Source: Janibacter sp. HTCC2649
GTDB lineage: Bacteria; Actinomycetota; Actinomycetes; Actinomycetales; Dermatophilaceae
DNA length: 64,000 nucleotides
Direction: 5' to 3'
Assembly (NCBI RefSeq): GCF_000152705.1
Contig: NZ_CH672413.1
Location: 2,482,039-2,546,038 of the forward strand
Shown: in pieces, positions 17,691 to 26,660 of the stretch
Layout: every line of letters starts with the position of its first letter
How positions within the stretch are numbered: position 1 is the first letter of the stretch
Notes under the pieces: generated by a model
What the model was told of the DNA's origin: nothing
The model's database searches: none
What the model saw: the letters and a program-made list of their open reading frames with translations, nothing else
Translations under genes and position numbers: made by a program

Positions 17691-18542
17691 TCAGTCGCCG
17701 TAGGGGTTCTGGATCGACACGTGGACGTGGTCGTAGTGACCGTCGGTCACGCCGGAGCCACCGGTGTAGGTGCGCCAGCCCTCCGAGGAGCGAGCGACGC
17801 TCCAGATCTTCCCGTCCCAGATGACGTAGCGGACCTGGAGTCGGACCGCGTACTGCTTGAGCCACTCGGCGAGCTTCCAGCCCTGGGCCTTCTGGGCCGC
17901 GGTCGGGTAGGTGCCGATGGCGTTGGAGATCGTGCAGTCGAGCGCGTTGCCGGTGTTGTGGTTCGACGTCGCCGCCTGGTAACTGCGGTAGGCGCCGACG
18001 TAGCACTGCGTCTCACCCGTGAGGCGGGCGATCTCGTTGTCGACGAACTGCGTGCGTTGTGTGGCCGCGGGGGCAACCGTCGCCGCCGAGGGGTAGGGAT
18101 TGGTGCCCGGAGCTCCATAGCTGCCACTCGATGACCCGAACTGGTGCGAAGCATTCTGGTTCTTCAACGTGGCGTTGAGGTTGGCCTTGACGCCGGTGGC
18201 GACCGCCTGGCTCGAGCCGCCGTAATTGCTGTTGAAGTAGACCGTGACCGTGCCGGACGTCCTGTTCCACACCGACGCCGCGGCGTTCTTGACGCACAGG
18301 CCCTGACCGGCGCCCGCACCCTTGAACTCATAGCAATCCGGTTGTGTCGCACCGTAATCGCCGACCGAGGTCGTGAAGTCCGACACCGATCCGAGCTGAC
18401 CGCTGTTGTAGTAGAGGCAGAACTCCCCCGCGTCGCAGACGCCGTCACGAGCGGCAGCCTGCGCAGTAGGTGCGGTCGCCGTCATCACGGCGACGCTGAG
18501 AAGCGTTCCGGCGAGACCGGCATACGCGATCTTCTTCTTCAC
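17691..18542 (-). CDS. Secreted I36-inhibitor-like / M15-like domain fusion
   Basis: Exported protein, 283 aa. The signal peptide is VKKKIAYAGLAGTLLSVAVM followed by a TATAPTAQAA cleavage region. Residues about 32-140 form a domain like the peptidase inhibitor I36 (SMPI) family: ARDGVCDAGEFCLYYN, later YFNSNYGGSSQAVA. A short linker leads to a C-terminal domain whose SNHNTGNALDCT and GHYDHVHVSI motifs recall the metal-site histidines and aspartate of D,D-carboxypeptidase-like M15 proteins. Start GTG at 18542 follows AAGGAG; upstream extension is not supported. A cell-wall role is inferred from the C-terminal domain. Confidence 0.8.
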   Translation of the reverse strand: MKKKIAYAGLAGTLLSVAVMTATAPTAQAAARDGVCDAGEFCLYYNSGQLGSVSDFTTSVGDYGATQPDCYEFKGAGAGQGLCVKNAAASVWNRTSGTVTVYFNSNYGGSSQAVATGVKANLNATLKNQNASHQFGSSSGSYGAPGTNPYPSAATVAPAATQRTQFVDNEIARLTGETQCYVGAYRSYQAATSNHNTGNALDCTISNAIGTYPTAAQKAQGWKLAEWLKQYAVRLQVRYVIWDGKIWSVARSSEGWRTYTGGSGVTDGHYDHVHVSIQNPYGD

Positions 18543-18696
18543 CCTTGCTCTCCTTCTCCAGGGCGGAGCCGAGGCCCCGCCGCCCCGCGGGCTGCTGCCC
18601 GCATGCAACGAAGTCTTGTATGCCGTGGCCATTCCCGCTCGTTGAGCCGGGCTACCAGCGGGGGAACCTTGGCCGACGACTCTGCGTCCAACTCGC

Positions 18697-19596
18697 ATGC
18701 GCCAGTTCAGGACGACCCTCACGCTGACCGTGGTGATCTCTGCAGCCCTCGCCGGGTGCGGGTCGGAGGGGCGCACCACACCGCCGGCCGCGTCACTCTC
18801 GCCCAGTTCGTCCGCGAGCCCGGTCGCAGACATCGACGTGGACCTGAGTCGCGAGGTCGTCGCCCACGGCATGCTCATGCAGCGCAGCACTACGGCGCCG
18901 GTGGAGATCTGCGTCGGTGGGGTGAACACTTCCTATCCACCTCAGTGCGGTGGCCCCACGTTCGCGGGCGAGTTCTCCTGGGACGGGCTCAAGCCCGAGC
19001 GTTCGCGGGGCATCACCTGGACCAACGCCTCGGTGTGGGCGGTCGGCCGCTTCGACCCCAAGGCTGGGCCGACCGGCACCTTCACGTTGACCCGACCCAT
19101 CGCGATGACCGCACCTGCGGGGATGACCGAGCCATCCTCGGACGGGGTCGACTTCCCACAGTTGTGCAAGGACCCGTATGCCGGGGGTGGCAGCAAGGGT
19201 GCCGGCGGATCCGGGGCAGACACCAATGCGCTCACGACCCTGCTCCCCACCCTCGACGGCTATGTCGCGTCCTATGTGTCCTCCCTGTTCAACGTCCTCG
19301 TGACCGGCGACGCTGCCGCTGCGCAGCGCGAGATCCGCAAGGTCTGGAAGGGCGGACTCTGCGTCGAGCAGCGCGATGGCCCGACCGAGGCCGCCATCAA
19401 CGCCGCCCACGAGGCCCTGGGCAAGAGGTTCAAGGACCTCGGACTGCTCAGTTCGGGAGGTTCCATGGGCGCGCTCGAGGTCGAGGCAGTGGTCGTCGAT
19501 GCCGCCACGCGCGCTCGCATCCTCGAGATCGTCAAGCCGTGGGTCACCCCGGACCAGGTGCGCATCTCGAACTCGATCCGGCCCCTGCCCCAGTGA
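18697..19596 (+). CDS. Putative lipoprotein of unknown function
   Basis: Secreted lipoprotein, 299 aa. The signal peptide ends in the lipobox LAGC, so Cys21 should be lipidated. A Ser/Pro/Ala-rich spacer (TPPAASLSPSSSASP) follows and then a globular domain with four further cysteines (EICVGGVN, PQCGGPTF, LCKDPYAG, GLCVEQRD). I do not recognise the domain. It is divergent from the I36/M15-like gene, with 154 bp between the two starts. Confidence 0.75.
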   Translation: MRQFRTTLTLTVVISAALAGCGSEGRTTPPAASLSPSSSASPVADIDVDLSREVVAHGMLMQRSTTAPVEICVGGVNTSYPPQCGGPTFAGEFSWDGLKPERSRGITWTNASVWAVGRFDPKAGPTGTFTLTRPIAMTAPAGMTEPSSDGVDFPQLCKDPYAGGGSKGAGGSGADTNALTTLLPTLDGYVASYVSSLFNVLVTGDAAAAQREIRKVWKGGLCVEQRDGPTEAAINAAHEALGKRFKDLGLLSSGGSMGALEVEAVVVDAATRARILEIVKPWVTPDQVRISNSIRPLPQ

Positions 19597-19794
19597 GCCC
19601 GGGTCCCTCTGGCAGGTGGTGACCACGTCTCGGACACCCGAGGTGCGCAACGACCGATCACCGCGATGAACCGACCGGTCACCCCGTCAGGACGGCCCGC
19701 TCGACGACCCTGACCCGGCCTTGGGTGACTACCTGCGCGTAACGCCGCAACGTCGCACGAGTCAGCACAACGTCGTGTGATCGGAGCCCAACGC
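19597..19794. other. Intergenic region before M20 peptidase
   Basis: 198 bp without a gene. Several CGACC/GGTCG short repeats are present and GGAG at 19782-19785 serves the M20 peptidase. No terminator or clear promoter is seen. Confidence 0.4.
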
Positions 19795-21366
19795 ATGGAC
19801 CAGCAACGCCAGGACCACCCAGAACAGCAGGAACGTGCCGGCGGGCATCTCAACCGCCGCACCCTTGTCGCCAGTGCCGGAGGGGTCGCAGCGCTTGCGG
19901 CGTTCGGCACCACGGCCGGGACCAAACTGCGGGCGGGCGCAACGCCCGGTGCCGGCCGGTCCGCAGCATCGGCCGCGGCACCCCTCGACCCACTCGCCCT
20001 GCTCAAGAAGATGCTCAGCTTCGACACCCAGAACTTCGGTCAGGGCGGCAAGACCCGCCCCCACTCCGAGTGGCTCAAGACGGTCTGGGAGGGCGCCGGA
20101 GTTCCGGCCGAGATCATCGACACGCCCCAGCCCGACAACGTCCACCTCATCGCCCGGATCCCGGGCAAGGCCGGCTCGACGCAGAAGCCGCTGCTCCTCC
20201 TCGGCCACTCCGACGTCGTCCCCGTCGAGCGCGAGAACTGGTCCGAGGACCCGTTCGCCGGAACGGTCAAGGACGGCGAGATCTATGGCCGTGGCGCCCT
20301 CGACATGAAGGGCGCGAACGCCGCGTCTGTTGCGGCCCTGCTCCGCCACCTCTCCGAGGGCGCCGAGTTCGACCGCGACATCATCGTGCTCACCGACTGC
20401 GACGAAGAGGCCGGCAGCTACGGCTCGGGTTGGCTCGCGCAGCAACACTGGGACAAGCTCGACTGCGGCATGGTCCTCACCGAAGGCGGTTGGTTCCTCG
20501 CCCAGTCGGACAGGACGACGCCGATGCTCATCACGGTGACCCGCCAGGACAAGGTCTACTTCAACCTCGACCTCAAGGCCCGTGGCACCGCGACCCACTC
20601 GAGCAAGCCCATGCCGGACTCGGCGATCGTCGGGCTGTCCCGCGCCGTCGCCGACCTCGGCGACGTCAAGGCACCCGTGCACCTCACCGAGGTCACCCGG
20701 GCCTACTTCGAGGCCCTCGCCCGCGCCACCGACGACCGCAAGCTCGCGAGCGCTCTGCGCCTCATGCTCAAGGCCCGCAGCCAGCCAGCCCTGGAACGCG
20801 CCGCTGCCCTCGTCGTCAAGCTCTCCGACTACCCCTACCTCCACTCCGCCCTGTTGCGGACGACGATGGCGTTCGTCATCGAGGACGCGGGCTACAAGGA
20901 GAACGTCATCCCGTCCGAGGCCCACGTGCGGGTCAACTGCCGAGGCATCCCTGGCGGCCAGAAGCCACGGGACTTCCTTGCCACGATCCGCTCGATGATG
21001 GACGAGCGGGACATTGAGGTCACGCTGGCCGGCGCCGCTGGCGAGACCGAGGAGCAGACGCTCGCGGCGCTCGACAAGCGTTGGGCCACTCCGCCGGCTG
21101 ACGTGAACACCCCTCTCTTCCAGGGGATTTCGCAGGCAGCGGTCAAGACCTACCCGGGGGCGGTCTTCACGCCGGCCCTCTTCGAGGCGGGCACGAGCCT
21201 GGGTCCGTGGCGCGAGAAGGGCATCCCCGGCTACGGCGTCTACCCCTACGTCATCGACAACGACCAGCTCATCGGGATGCATGGCAACGACGAGCGCATC
21301 TTCGTCGACGCCCTGACCAAGGGCACCGACTTCATGTACGAGGTCTTCGCCCGCTTCCGCGCCTGA
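19795..21366 (+). CDS. Tat-exported M20-family metallopeptidase
   Basis: Zinc aminoacylase/carboxypeptidase of family M20, 523 aa. The N-terminus has a twin-arginine signal (NRRTLVASAGGVAALAAFG, near residues 26-44), so it is folded before export. Metal ligands and catalytic residues are His in LLLLGHSDVVP, Asp in GRGALDMKGAN, the Asp-Glu-Glu of TDCDEEAGS, and the final His in IGMHGNDER. A dimerisation domain lies between. ATG at 19795 was chosen because GGAG lies nine bases upstream; a GTG at 19777 is possible. The gene ends at a perfect 20-bp hairpin. It probably trims exogenous peptides or acylated amino acids. Confidence 0.9.
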   Translation: MDQQRQDHPEQQERAGGHLNRRTLVASAGGVAALAAFGTTAGTKLRAGATPGAGRSAASAAAPLDPLALLKKMLSFDTQNFGQGGKTRPHSEWLKTVWEGAGVPAEIIDTPQPDNVHLIARIPGKAGSTQKPLLLLGHSDVVPVERENWSEDPFAGTVKDGEIYGRGALDMKGANAASVAALLRHLSEGAEFDRDIIVLTDCDEEAGSYGSGWLAQQHWDKLDCGMVLTEGGWFLAQSDRTTPMLITVTRQDKVYFNLDLKARGTATHSSKPMPDSAIVGLSRAVADLGDVKAPVHLTEVTRAYFEALARATDDRKLASALRLMLKARSQPALERAAALVVKLSDYPYLHSALLRTTMAFVIEDAGYKENVIPSEAHVRVNCRGIPGGQKPRDFLATIRSMMDERDIEVTLAGAAGETEEQTLAALDKRWATPPADVNTPLFQGISQAAVKTYPGAVFTPALFEAGTSLGPWREKGIPGYGVYPYVIDNDQLIGMHGNDERIFVDALTKGTDFMYEVFARFRA

Positions 21367-21385
21367 GGTCTTTCACAACAGAGGG

Positions 21386-21431
21386 GTATGCCGTGGGGCA
21401 CCGTTCACGACAACGGTGCCCCACGGCATAC
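21386..21431 (+). terminator. Perfect 20-bp hairpin containing GTATGCCG
   Basis: Arms at 21386-21405 and 21412-21431 are exactly complementary, with a six-base loop. The arms begin and end with the GTATGCCG/CGGCATAC octamer. It lies between the convergent M20 peptidase and rhodanese genes and could terminate both. Confidence 0.8.
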
Positions 21432-21452
21432 GCGATGGTGTGTCAGAAAGCG

Positions 21453-21791
21453 TCAGGGGACCTGGGGCTCGCTGCCATCGGCGGTCTCCATCTTCTTGCC
21501 GGCTGCGTGCCAGGCGCGCATGCCACCGTCGAGGTTGGCCACGTCGTAGCCCTGCTGCGCCAGCCACGGCAGCGTGCGCTCGACGCGACCTCCACTGCGG
21601 CAGGTGACGATGACCGTCTCCTCACGCTCGAGGAAGGGCGCGAGCTCATCGACGCGGGCGGGCAGCTCACTCATGGGGATGTGCAGGGCGCCGGGCGCGT
21701 GCCCGCGGTCCCACTCGTCCTGCTCGCGGATGTCGAGGACGACCGCGTCGTCGGCGAGGTCGGCCACCTGGATCTGGGAGAAGTCACTCAT
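21453..21791 (-). CDS. Rhodanese-like protein
   Basis: Single-domain sulfurtransferase, 112 aa, cytoplasmic. The active-site cysteine is in VTCRSGGRVERT, matching the rhodanese CxxGxR loop, with VVLDIREQDEWDRGHAPGALHIP as the N-terminal signature. Start ATG at 21791 fits the family length; TAGCGT at 21799-21804 is seven bases upstream with no Shine-Dalgarno, so the mRNA is probably leaderless. An in-frame upstream extension crosses the palindrome at 21878 and is rejected. The sulfur acceptor is unknown. Confidence 0.9.
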   Translation of the reverse strand: MSDFSQIQVADLADDAVVLDIREQDEWDRGHAPGALHIPMSELPARVDELAPFLEREETVIVTCRSGGRVERTLPWLAQQGYDVANLDGGMRAWHAAGKKMETADGSEPQVP

Positions 21792-21798
21792 ACCCACG

Positions 21799-21804
21799 AC
21801 GCTA
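21799..21804 (-). promoter_or_regulatory. -10 element of rhodanese gene (leaderless)
   Basis: TAGCGT on the minus strand, seven bases from the ATG. Confidence 0.45.
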
Positions 21805-21877
21805 CGCCAATCCCCAAGCGACCAACTTCGTGCCCGTTCGCGCGGGGCGGATAAGCGAGGCCCGGACCGTAGCCACA

Positions 21878-21928
21878 TTCGTCCAATAGGACGCGAATGG
21901 CGAAACCATTCGTGCCCTATTGGACGAA
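21878..21928. repeat. Palindrome containing CCAATAGG, terminator-like
   Basis: Arms of 23 bp (21878-21900 and 21906-21928) pair with two mismatches around a five-base loop. The arm includes TCCAATAGGACG. It lies 20 bp beyond the PhoD stop codon and upstream of rhodanese. A related half-copy occurs near 55591, and the IS at 36200 sits in the same CCAATAGG sequence. Confidence 0.7.
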
Positions 21929-21948
21929 AAGTGTTGGCGCGTGCAGCG

Positions 21949-23595
21949 TTAGTAGGCATGGGTCTCGGAGGCGATGGTGTCGGCGATCTTCTGCTCGTCG
22001 GTGCGGCTCGAGCGCAGCTGCGGCACTGGCGCCGCCTGCACCTGCTGCAGCCCGGCCACGCCGTCCTCGATGACGAACGTCGCGCGGGTGAACGCCTCGG
22101 CGTCGGGCACCGTCACCTGCGGCACGCAGCGGAATCGCGCCGTCATCTCGGTCTTGGTGATCGTCGTGGAGACGTAGCCGCGCAGGTTGGTCCAGAAGCG
22201 CAGGTTGGGGTTCCACTCCGCCCAGGGGTGCGTCCCGTCGGCCTCGTCGTAGCCATCGCCACCAGAGGTGATCGACGACGTGATGAGCTCGGACCCCACC
22301 GGCTTCGTGCTCGCGGCCTCGTCGTAGTTCAGGTAGAGGTCGCTGGCCCAGTGCGCGTGGACGTCACCGGTGAGGACGACGGGGTTGCGGACCTCGGCGT
22401 CGACCCAGCCCTGGGTGATGCGCTGGCGGGAGGCCCGGTAGCCGTCCCACGCGTCCATGCCCACAGTGGTGGTTGCCGGGTCCGGGTTGTTGTCGCGGCG
22501 CCCGAAGAAGACCTGCTGTCCCAGGATGTCCCACTTCGCGCGGGAGTCACGGAACCCGTCGAGCAGCCACTTCTCCTGCTCGAAACCGGGCAGCGAGCGC
22601 GTCGGGTCGTCCGCCTCGGGGCAGTTCTTGTAGCCATCGCCGCACGCCTGGTTGGAGCGGTACTGGCGCGTGTCGAGCATGTGGAACGTCGCGAGGTCGC
22701 CCCAGCCGCTGCGACGGTAGAGGTCGAGGTCCGGGCCGGCGGGCACCGAGCGTCGACGGAGCGGCATGTTCTCGTAGTACGCCCGGTAGGCCGCGGCGCG
22801 CCTGTCGATGAACCCGGGCTGCTCGACCGGCCGGTCGGCCAGGTCGTCGGCGTAGTTGTTGTCGACCTCGTGGTCGTCCCACACCACGAGCCACGGAGCG
22901 ACGGCGTGGGCCTCTTGCAGGTCGAGGTCGGTCTTGTACTGCGCGTGCCGCTGCCGGTAGCCGGCGAGGGTCTTGGTCTCCGGCCCCGCGTGCTGGCGGC
23001 CGATGCCGGTGCCGGCCCCTTCGTACTGGTAGTCACCGAGGTGCAGCACGATGTCGGGGCGCTCCTCCGCGAGCCGCCGATAGGCCGTGAAGTAGCCGGC
23101 CGGCAGGTTCGAGCAGGACACGAACGCCATGGCCAGCGACGACGGAGAGCTCGCGAGCGCCGGGGTGGTCAGGGCGCGACCCGTGCGGGACACGTGCTTC
23201 CCGAGGCGGAAGCGGTACCAGTACTCGCGACCCGGCCGCAGCCCGGCGACCTCGACGTGGACCGAGTGCGCCCAGGCGGGCGTCGCCGACGTGGCCCCCG
23301 CCTTCACGACGTTCTCGAAACGCTCGTCCGTCGCGACCTGCCAGTTCACCTGGTAGGTGGAGGACGGCATACCCCCGAGTCCGTCCGCTGCAAGCGGTTC
23401 GAGAGCCAAGCGGGTCCAGATGACGAAGCCGTCGGGCTCCGGATCGCCGCTCGCGACGCCGAGGGTGAACGGGTCAGAGCGCGGGATGACGGCCGCGGCG
23501 CTCGGCCGCTGGTCGAGCAGGATGGCGCCGGGAACGAGGGCTGCGGAACCGACGGCGAGGCCGGTGCGAAGGGCAGTACGACGAGTGGTCTCCAT
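21949..23595 (-). CDS. phoD: PhoD-like alkaline phosphatase/phosphodiesterase
   Basis: Tat-exported metallophosphatase, 548 aa. The signal carries the twin arginine near the start (METTRRTALRTGLAVGSAAL). An N-terminal fibronectin-like domain follows (TLGVASGDPEPDGFVIWTRL). The catalytic domain has the metal-site motifs CSNLP, LHLGDYQYE, VWDDHEVDNNY and LTGDVHAHW. PhoD enzymes release phosphate from phosphomono- and diesters using Ca and Fe. ATG at 23595 is used; the long in-frame upstream extension runs into the glycosylase gene and is rejected. No convincing PHO box was found upstream. Confidence 0.92.
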   Translation of the reverse strand: METTRRTALRTGLAVGSAALVPGAILLDQRPSAAAVIPRSDPFTLGVASGDPEPDGFVIWTRLALEPLAADGLGGMPSSTYQVNWQVATDERFENVVKAGATSATPAWAHSVHVEVAGLRPGREYWYRFRLGKHVSRTGRALTTPALASSPSSLAMAFVSCSNLPAGYFTAYRRLAEERPDIVLHLGDYQYEGAGTGIGRQHAGPETKTLAGYRQRHAQYKTDLDLQEAHAVAPWLVVWDDHEVDNNYADDLADRPVEQPGFIDRRAAAYRAYYENMPLRRRSVPAGPDLDLYRRSGWGDLATFHMLDTRQYRSNQACGDGYKNCPEADDPTRSLPGFEQEKWLLDGFRDSRAKWDILGQQVFFGRRDNNPDPATTTVGMDAWDGYRASRQRITQGWVDAEVRNPVVLTGDVHAHWASDLYLNYDEAASTKPVGSELITSSITSGGDGYDEADGTHPWAEWNPNLRFWTNLRGYVSTTITKTEMTARFRCVPQVTVPDAEAFTRATFVIEDGVAGLQQVQAAPVPQLRSSRTDEQKIADTIASETHAY

Positions 23596-23682
23596 GTCCA
23601 CGACCCTCACGGACGCGCGGCAACTCCGGGAGAATCCCACAAAGACATCGGGTGAAGTGTCAGCAAGGCACCTCGACCTCGG

Positions 23683-23727
23683 GCCCCAGACGGACGGGCA
23701 AGGGCAGCGAGGCTGTCCGTGTGGGGC
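23683..23727. repeat. Dispersed palindrome, GGGGCACGAAG family, copy 1
   Basis: Arms GCCCCAGACGGAC and GTCCGTGTGGGGC pair with one mismatch; GCACGAAGG follows. The loop resembles that of the copy at 30628. It lies between the PhoD start and the glycosylase 3' end. Confidence 0.65.
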
Positions 23728-23752
23728 ACGAAGGCGGCCTGTGGGGACAGCG

Positions 23753-24613
23753 CTACTTGAGGAACTTGCTCGTGCGGCGGTCGGCGAGGGGCTTGCCGCC
23801 GGTCTGGCAGGTCGCGCAGTACTGCAATGAGGAGTCCGCGAACGACACCTCACGCACGACGTCACCGCACTCGGGACACGTCTCACCCGTGCGCCCGTGG
23901 ACGCGCATCCCCTGGCGCTTGGCGTCCTTGAGCTCGGCCGCAGGCTTGCCCGTCGCGGCACCCACCGCAGCGGACAGCGTGTCGCGCAACGCGGCATACA
24001 GGCGCTCTGTCTGTTCGTCGTCGAGCTTGGCGGCCATCGCGAACGGCGACAGCTTGGCCACGTGGAGGATCTCGTCCGAGTAGGCGTTGCCCACGCCCGC
24101 GATGATCGACTGGTCGCGCAGGACGCCCTTGAGCTGGGCATTGCGTCCGCCGAGGATCTCGCGGAAAACCTTGAGAGAGAACGCATCCGAGAGCGGGTCC
24201 GGTCCCAGCCGCGCAATCCCCGGCACGTCCGAGGGAGACGAGACGATGTATGCCGCGAGCGACTTCTTCGTCCCGGCTTCCGTGAGATCGAAGCCGGATC
24301 CGTCGGACAGACGGACACGCAGGGCGATCGGCGACTTGCCCGGGCGCAGTCGCGTGGAGGACAGGGCATCGGACCAGCGGAGCCAGCCGGCACGCGCCAA
24401 GTGGAAGACCAAATGCGTTCCGCCGCAGTCGAGGTCGAGGAACTTGCCATGCCGCGAGACCGAGTCGATGGGTGCACCGACGAGCGCCTCGGGCGGTGGG
24501 TTGAAGGTCTTGAGCACCGAGATCGACCCGAGCTCGACGCCCGTCACTGCCAGGTCGGCCGTGCGCGTCGAAAGGAAGTCGACCAGCGCTTGGACCTCGG
24601 GCAGCTCGGGCAT
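23753..24613 (-). CDS. Fpg/Nei-family DNA glycosylase
   Basis: Bifunctional DNA glycosylase/AP lyase for oxidised bases, 286 aa. The N-terminus is PELPEV, giving the catalytic Pro1 and Glu2 after Met removal. The helix-two-turn-helix is around DQSIIAGVGNAYSDEILH, and a C-terminal zinc finger has CPECGD and QYCATCQTGG, with the final KPLADRRTSKFLK replacing the usual QR end. The start ATG 24613 follows the App1 stop by four bases, so the two form an operon. Family is clear; 8-oxoG versus oxidised-pyrimidine preference is not. Confidence 0.9.
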   Translation of the reverse strand: MPELPEVQALVDFLSTRTADLAVTGVELGSISVLKTFNPPPEALVGAPIDSVSRHGKFLDLDCGGTHLVFHLARAGWLRWSDALSSTRLRPGKSPIALRVRLSDGSGFDLTEAGTKKSLAAYIVSSPSDVPGIARLGPDPLSDAFSLKVFREILGGRNAQLKGVLRDQSIIAGVGNAYSDEILHVAKLSPFAMAAKLDDEQTERLYAALRDTLSAAVGAATGKPAAELKDAKRQGMRVHGRTGETCPECGDVVREVSFADSSLQYCATCQTGGKPLADRRTSKFLK

Positions 24614-24617
24614 CGCT

Positions 24618-25736
24618 TCACACTCCCCACATGTCGGAGGCCTCGAGTGCGCGGGCACCGGCCTCTGGGTCGATGACATCACCGTCGACGATCGGGGCGA
24701 CGAGGCGGGACAGGCCATAGCCGTCGGGGGCACGGACCACGGGTGCCGCGATGTCCTCGGTCGGGGCAGGAGCCAGGTCGTCGTTGGCGAGCGGGATGCC
24801 GTGCGAGAGTACCTGTTCGCCGACGGTCAGCTGACGAATGGCGATGGCGCGCACGTTGTCCGGTCGACGCCCAGCGAACTCGGTGTAGAGCTTGGGGTCG
24901 TTCTGGCCGTCGTCCCCGACGAGGAGCCACTTCACGTGCGGCAGCTCGCGGGCAAGGCGCGCGAGGGCCGAGCGCTTGTGGTCCTGACCCGACCGGAACC
25001 AGCCCGTGTGGGTGGGGCCCCAGTCGGTGAGGAGCATCGGGCCGGGCGGGTAGCCGTTGCGGCGCAGGAAGCGGGTCAACGAGGGAGCAGTGTTCCAGGC
25101 GCCGGTCGACAGGTAGATGACGGGCATGCCCGGGTGCGAGTCGGTGAGCTCGCGATAGAACGTCGCCATCCCCGGCACGGGGCTGCGGGTGCCCTCGGCC
25201 TTGACGAAGGTGTTCCAGGCGGCGATGACCGGGCGCGGGAGAGAGGTCGAGAGAACGGTGTCGTCGATGTCGCTCACGAGACCGAACGTCTGACGCGTCC
25301 CGATGATGAGGACCGACGCCGAGCGCGGCCGGGCGTGCGGCGACGTGATCTCGACCTGGTGCCAGCCCGGGCCGAGACCGTGCCCGTGGACGACGATGTC
25401 GACGAGACCCGAACGATCGGTGCGTGCGTCGATCTCGCGCCGCCCGATGCGGATCGTGACGGGCGCGTCCATCGCAGGTGAGGCGACGAAGGCGCGCCAA
25501 CCGCGCATCTCCTCCTCGGCCGACTTCAGGGACTGGACGGAGCCAGCCGCATCACCGGAGGCAGCGCGCATCGGGTCACGCGACATGAGGACCCGGGCGA
25601 GGACGCGCACGAAGGCGACGCTGCCGTAACCCGTGTGCGGAACGATCTTGGTGCCCCAGCCCCGGTCACGCAGCGTCTCGCTCTTGCGTCGGTTCCACGC
25701 GTCCTCCATGAGGGCGGCGAGGTGCGGGCGGGCCAT
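24618..25736 (-). CDS. App1-like phosphatase (DUF2183)
   Basis: HAD-type phosphatase related to yeast App1 phosphatidate phosphatase, 372 aa. The nucleophile motif is DxDxT in FGLVSDIDDTVLST near residue 152. Later motifs include PVIYLSTGAWN, KRSALARLARELP and LLVGDDGQNDPKLY, matching HAD motifs II-IV. The N-terminal domain (about 1-145) is typical of actinobacterial members. No signal peptide or membrane segment is seen. It is first in a two-gene operon with the glycosylase. The substrate in bacteria is not established. Confidence 0.87.
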   Translation of the reverse strand: MARPHLAALMEDAWNRRKSETLRDRGWGTKIVPHTGYGSVAFVRVLARVLMSRDPMRAASGDAAGSVQSLKSAEEEMRGWRAFVASPAMDAPVTIRIGRREIDARTDRSGLVDIVVHGHGLGPGWHQVEITSPHARPRSASVLIIGTRQTFGLVSDIDDTVLSTSLPRPVIAAWNTFVKAEGTRSPVPGMATFYRELTDSHPGMPVIYLSTGAWNTAPSLTRFLRRNGYPPGPMLLTDWGPTHTGWFRSGQDHKRSALARLARELPHVKWLLVGDDGQNDPKLYTEFAGRRPDNVRAIAIRQLTVGEQVLSHGIPLANDDLAPAPTEDIAAPVVRAPDGYGLSRLVAPIVDGDVIDPEAGARALEASDMWGV

Positions 25737-25809
25737 GGCCCGACTCTAGTGGGCGGCACCTGCGAGCACCGATGCCCTCAAGCACGGAGACTCTCGAGCA
25801 CCGAGCCCC

Positions 25810-26562
25810 TCAGGCAGTGGCCCCGTCGGCGGCGCCGCCAGCAACCAGGCCAGTCAGCACCTGTTCGGCGAGCGTGCGGACCTTGATGTTGCGGGACTGC
25901 GACGTCTGGCGCAACCACTCGAATGCCGTGTGCTCGTCGACTCCCCGCATCGCCATGATCGCTCCCTTGGCCTGCTCGATGACCGCCCGGCTCGCCATCG
26001 CCTGCTCGAGCTGCCCCGCGAGGCGCTGGGCGCCGTCGAGCTGGAGGACGGCGAGGATCGAGTCGGCGGCCCGACTGGCCGCGATCCGCGCGAGCGAGGC
26101 CTCGAAGGTGTCGAAGGCGTGAGCGGCGTGGCCATAGAGGTTGAGGGCACCGACGCACTCCTCACCACTGACCAGGGGCAGCGCGAGGAGGGACTGCATC
26201 CCGTCGCGGCGCACCGACTCGGCGAAGAGCGGCCAGCGTTCGTGCGCGCTGCCGTTGGGCCCGAGCGATGCCCGCACCTCGGTGCGCGTGCGGGCCGCCT
26301 CGAGGCAGGGGCCTTCGTCGAGCTGGTACTGCACCGCGTCGATCTCGAGGGTCGTCACCGTCGTGTAGGCCACCGTGCTCGGGCGGCCGTCGACGAGCAG
26401 GGTGATGCCGACCTCGTCGCAACCCGCGACATTGCGACGGACGGCGTGCACGACCCGGACGAGGTAGTCCGCCATCTCATCGACCGATGTCAGCACGCCG
26501 GCCACTTCCTGGAGGAGGGCCTCGTGCGGGTGCGAACCCGCCACGGTGTCGATGTCGGTCAT
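25810..26562 (-). CDS. GAF-ANTAR RNA-binding regulator
   Basis: Cytoplasmic regulator, 250 aa. A GAF-type sensory domain spans roughly residues 25-165 (LVDGRPSTVAYTT, LDEGPCLEAARTR, GMQSLLALPLV). It is followed by an ANTAR RNA-binding domain with the hallmark ASRAVIEQAKGAIMAMRGVDEHTAFEWLRQTS. ANTAR proteins bind paired hairpins to prevent termination. The start at 26562 has a GAGGAG ribosome-binding site. Targets are not visible nearby. It is divergent from the HprK-like gene. Confidence 0.9.
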   Translation of the reverse strand: MTDIDTVAGSHPHEALLQEVAGVLTSVDEMADYLVRVVHAVRRNVAGCDEVGITLLVDGRPSTVAYTTVTTLEIDAVQYQLDEGPCLEAARTRTEVRASLGPNGSAHERWPLFAESVRRDGMQSLLALPLVSGEECVGALNLYGHAAHAFDTFEASLARIAASRAADSILAVLQLDGAQRLAGQLEQAMASRAVIEQAKGAIMAMRGVDEHTAFEWLRQTSQSRNIKVRTLAEQVLTGLVAGGAADGATA

Positions 26563-26660
26563 GCGTTCTCCTCGGATCGTGACGTGCTTTCCCAGTATCA
26601 CCCCGGCCGCGGCATGCACCAACCACTTGGAAAGACCCACCACCTGCGAGGATTTCGAGG

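Noticed and set aside
21792..21959. Longer N-terminus for rhodanese reaching 21959
   Set aside because: It would translate a palindrome and has no family similarity; the shorter form has normal length and a promoter in place.
23596..23680. PHO box upstream of phoD
   Set aside because: One CTTCACC-like unit on the minus strand but no second unit at 11-bp spacing.
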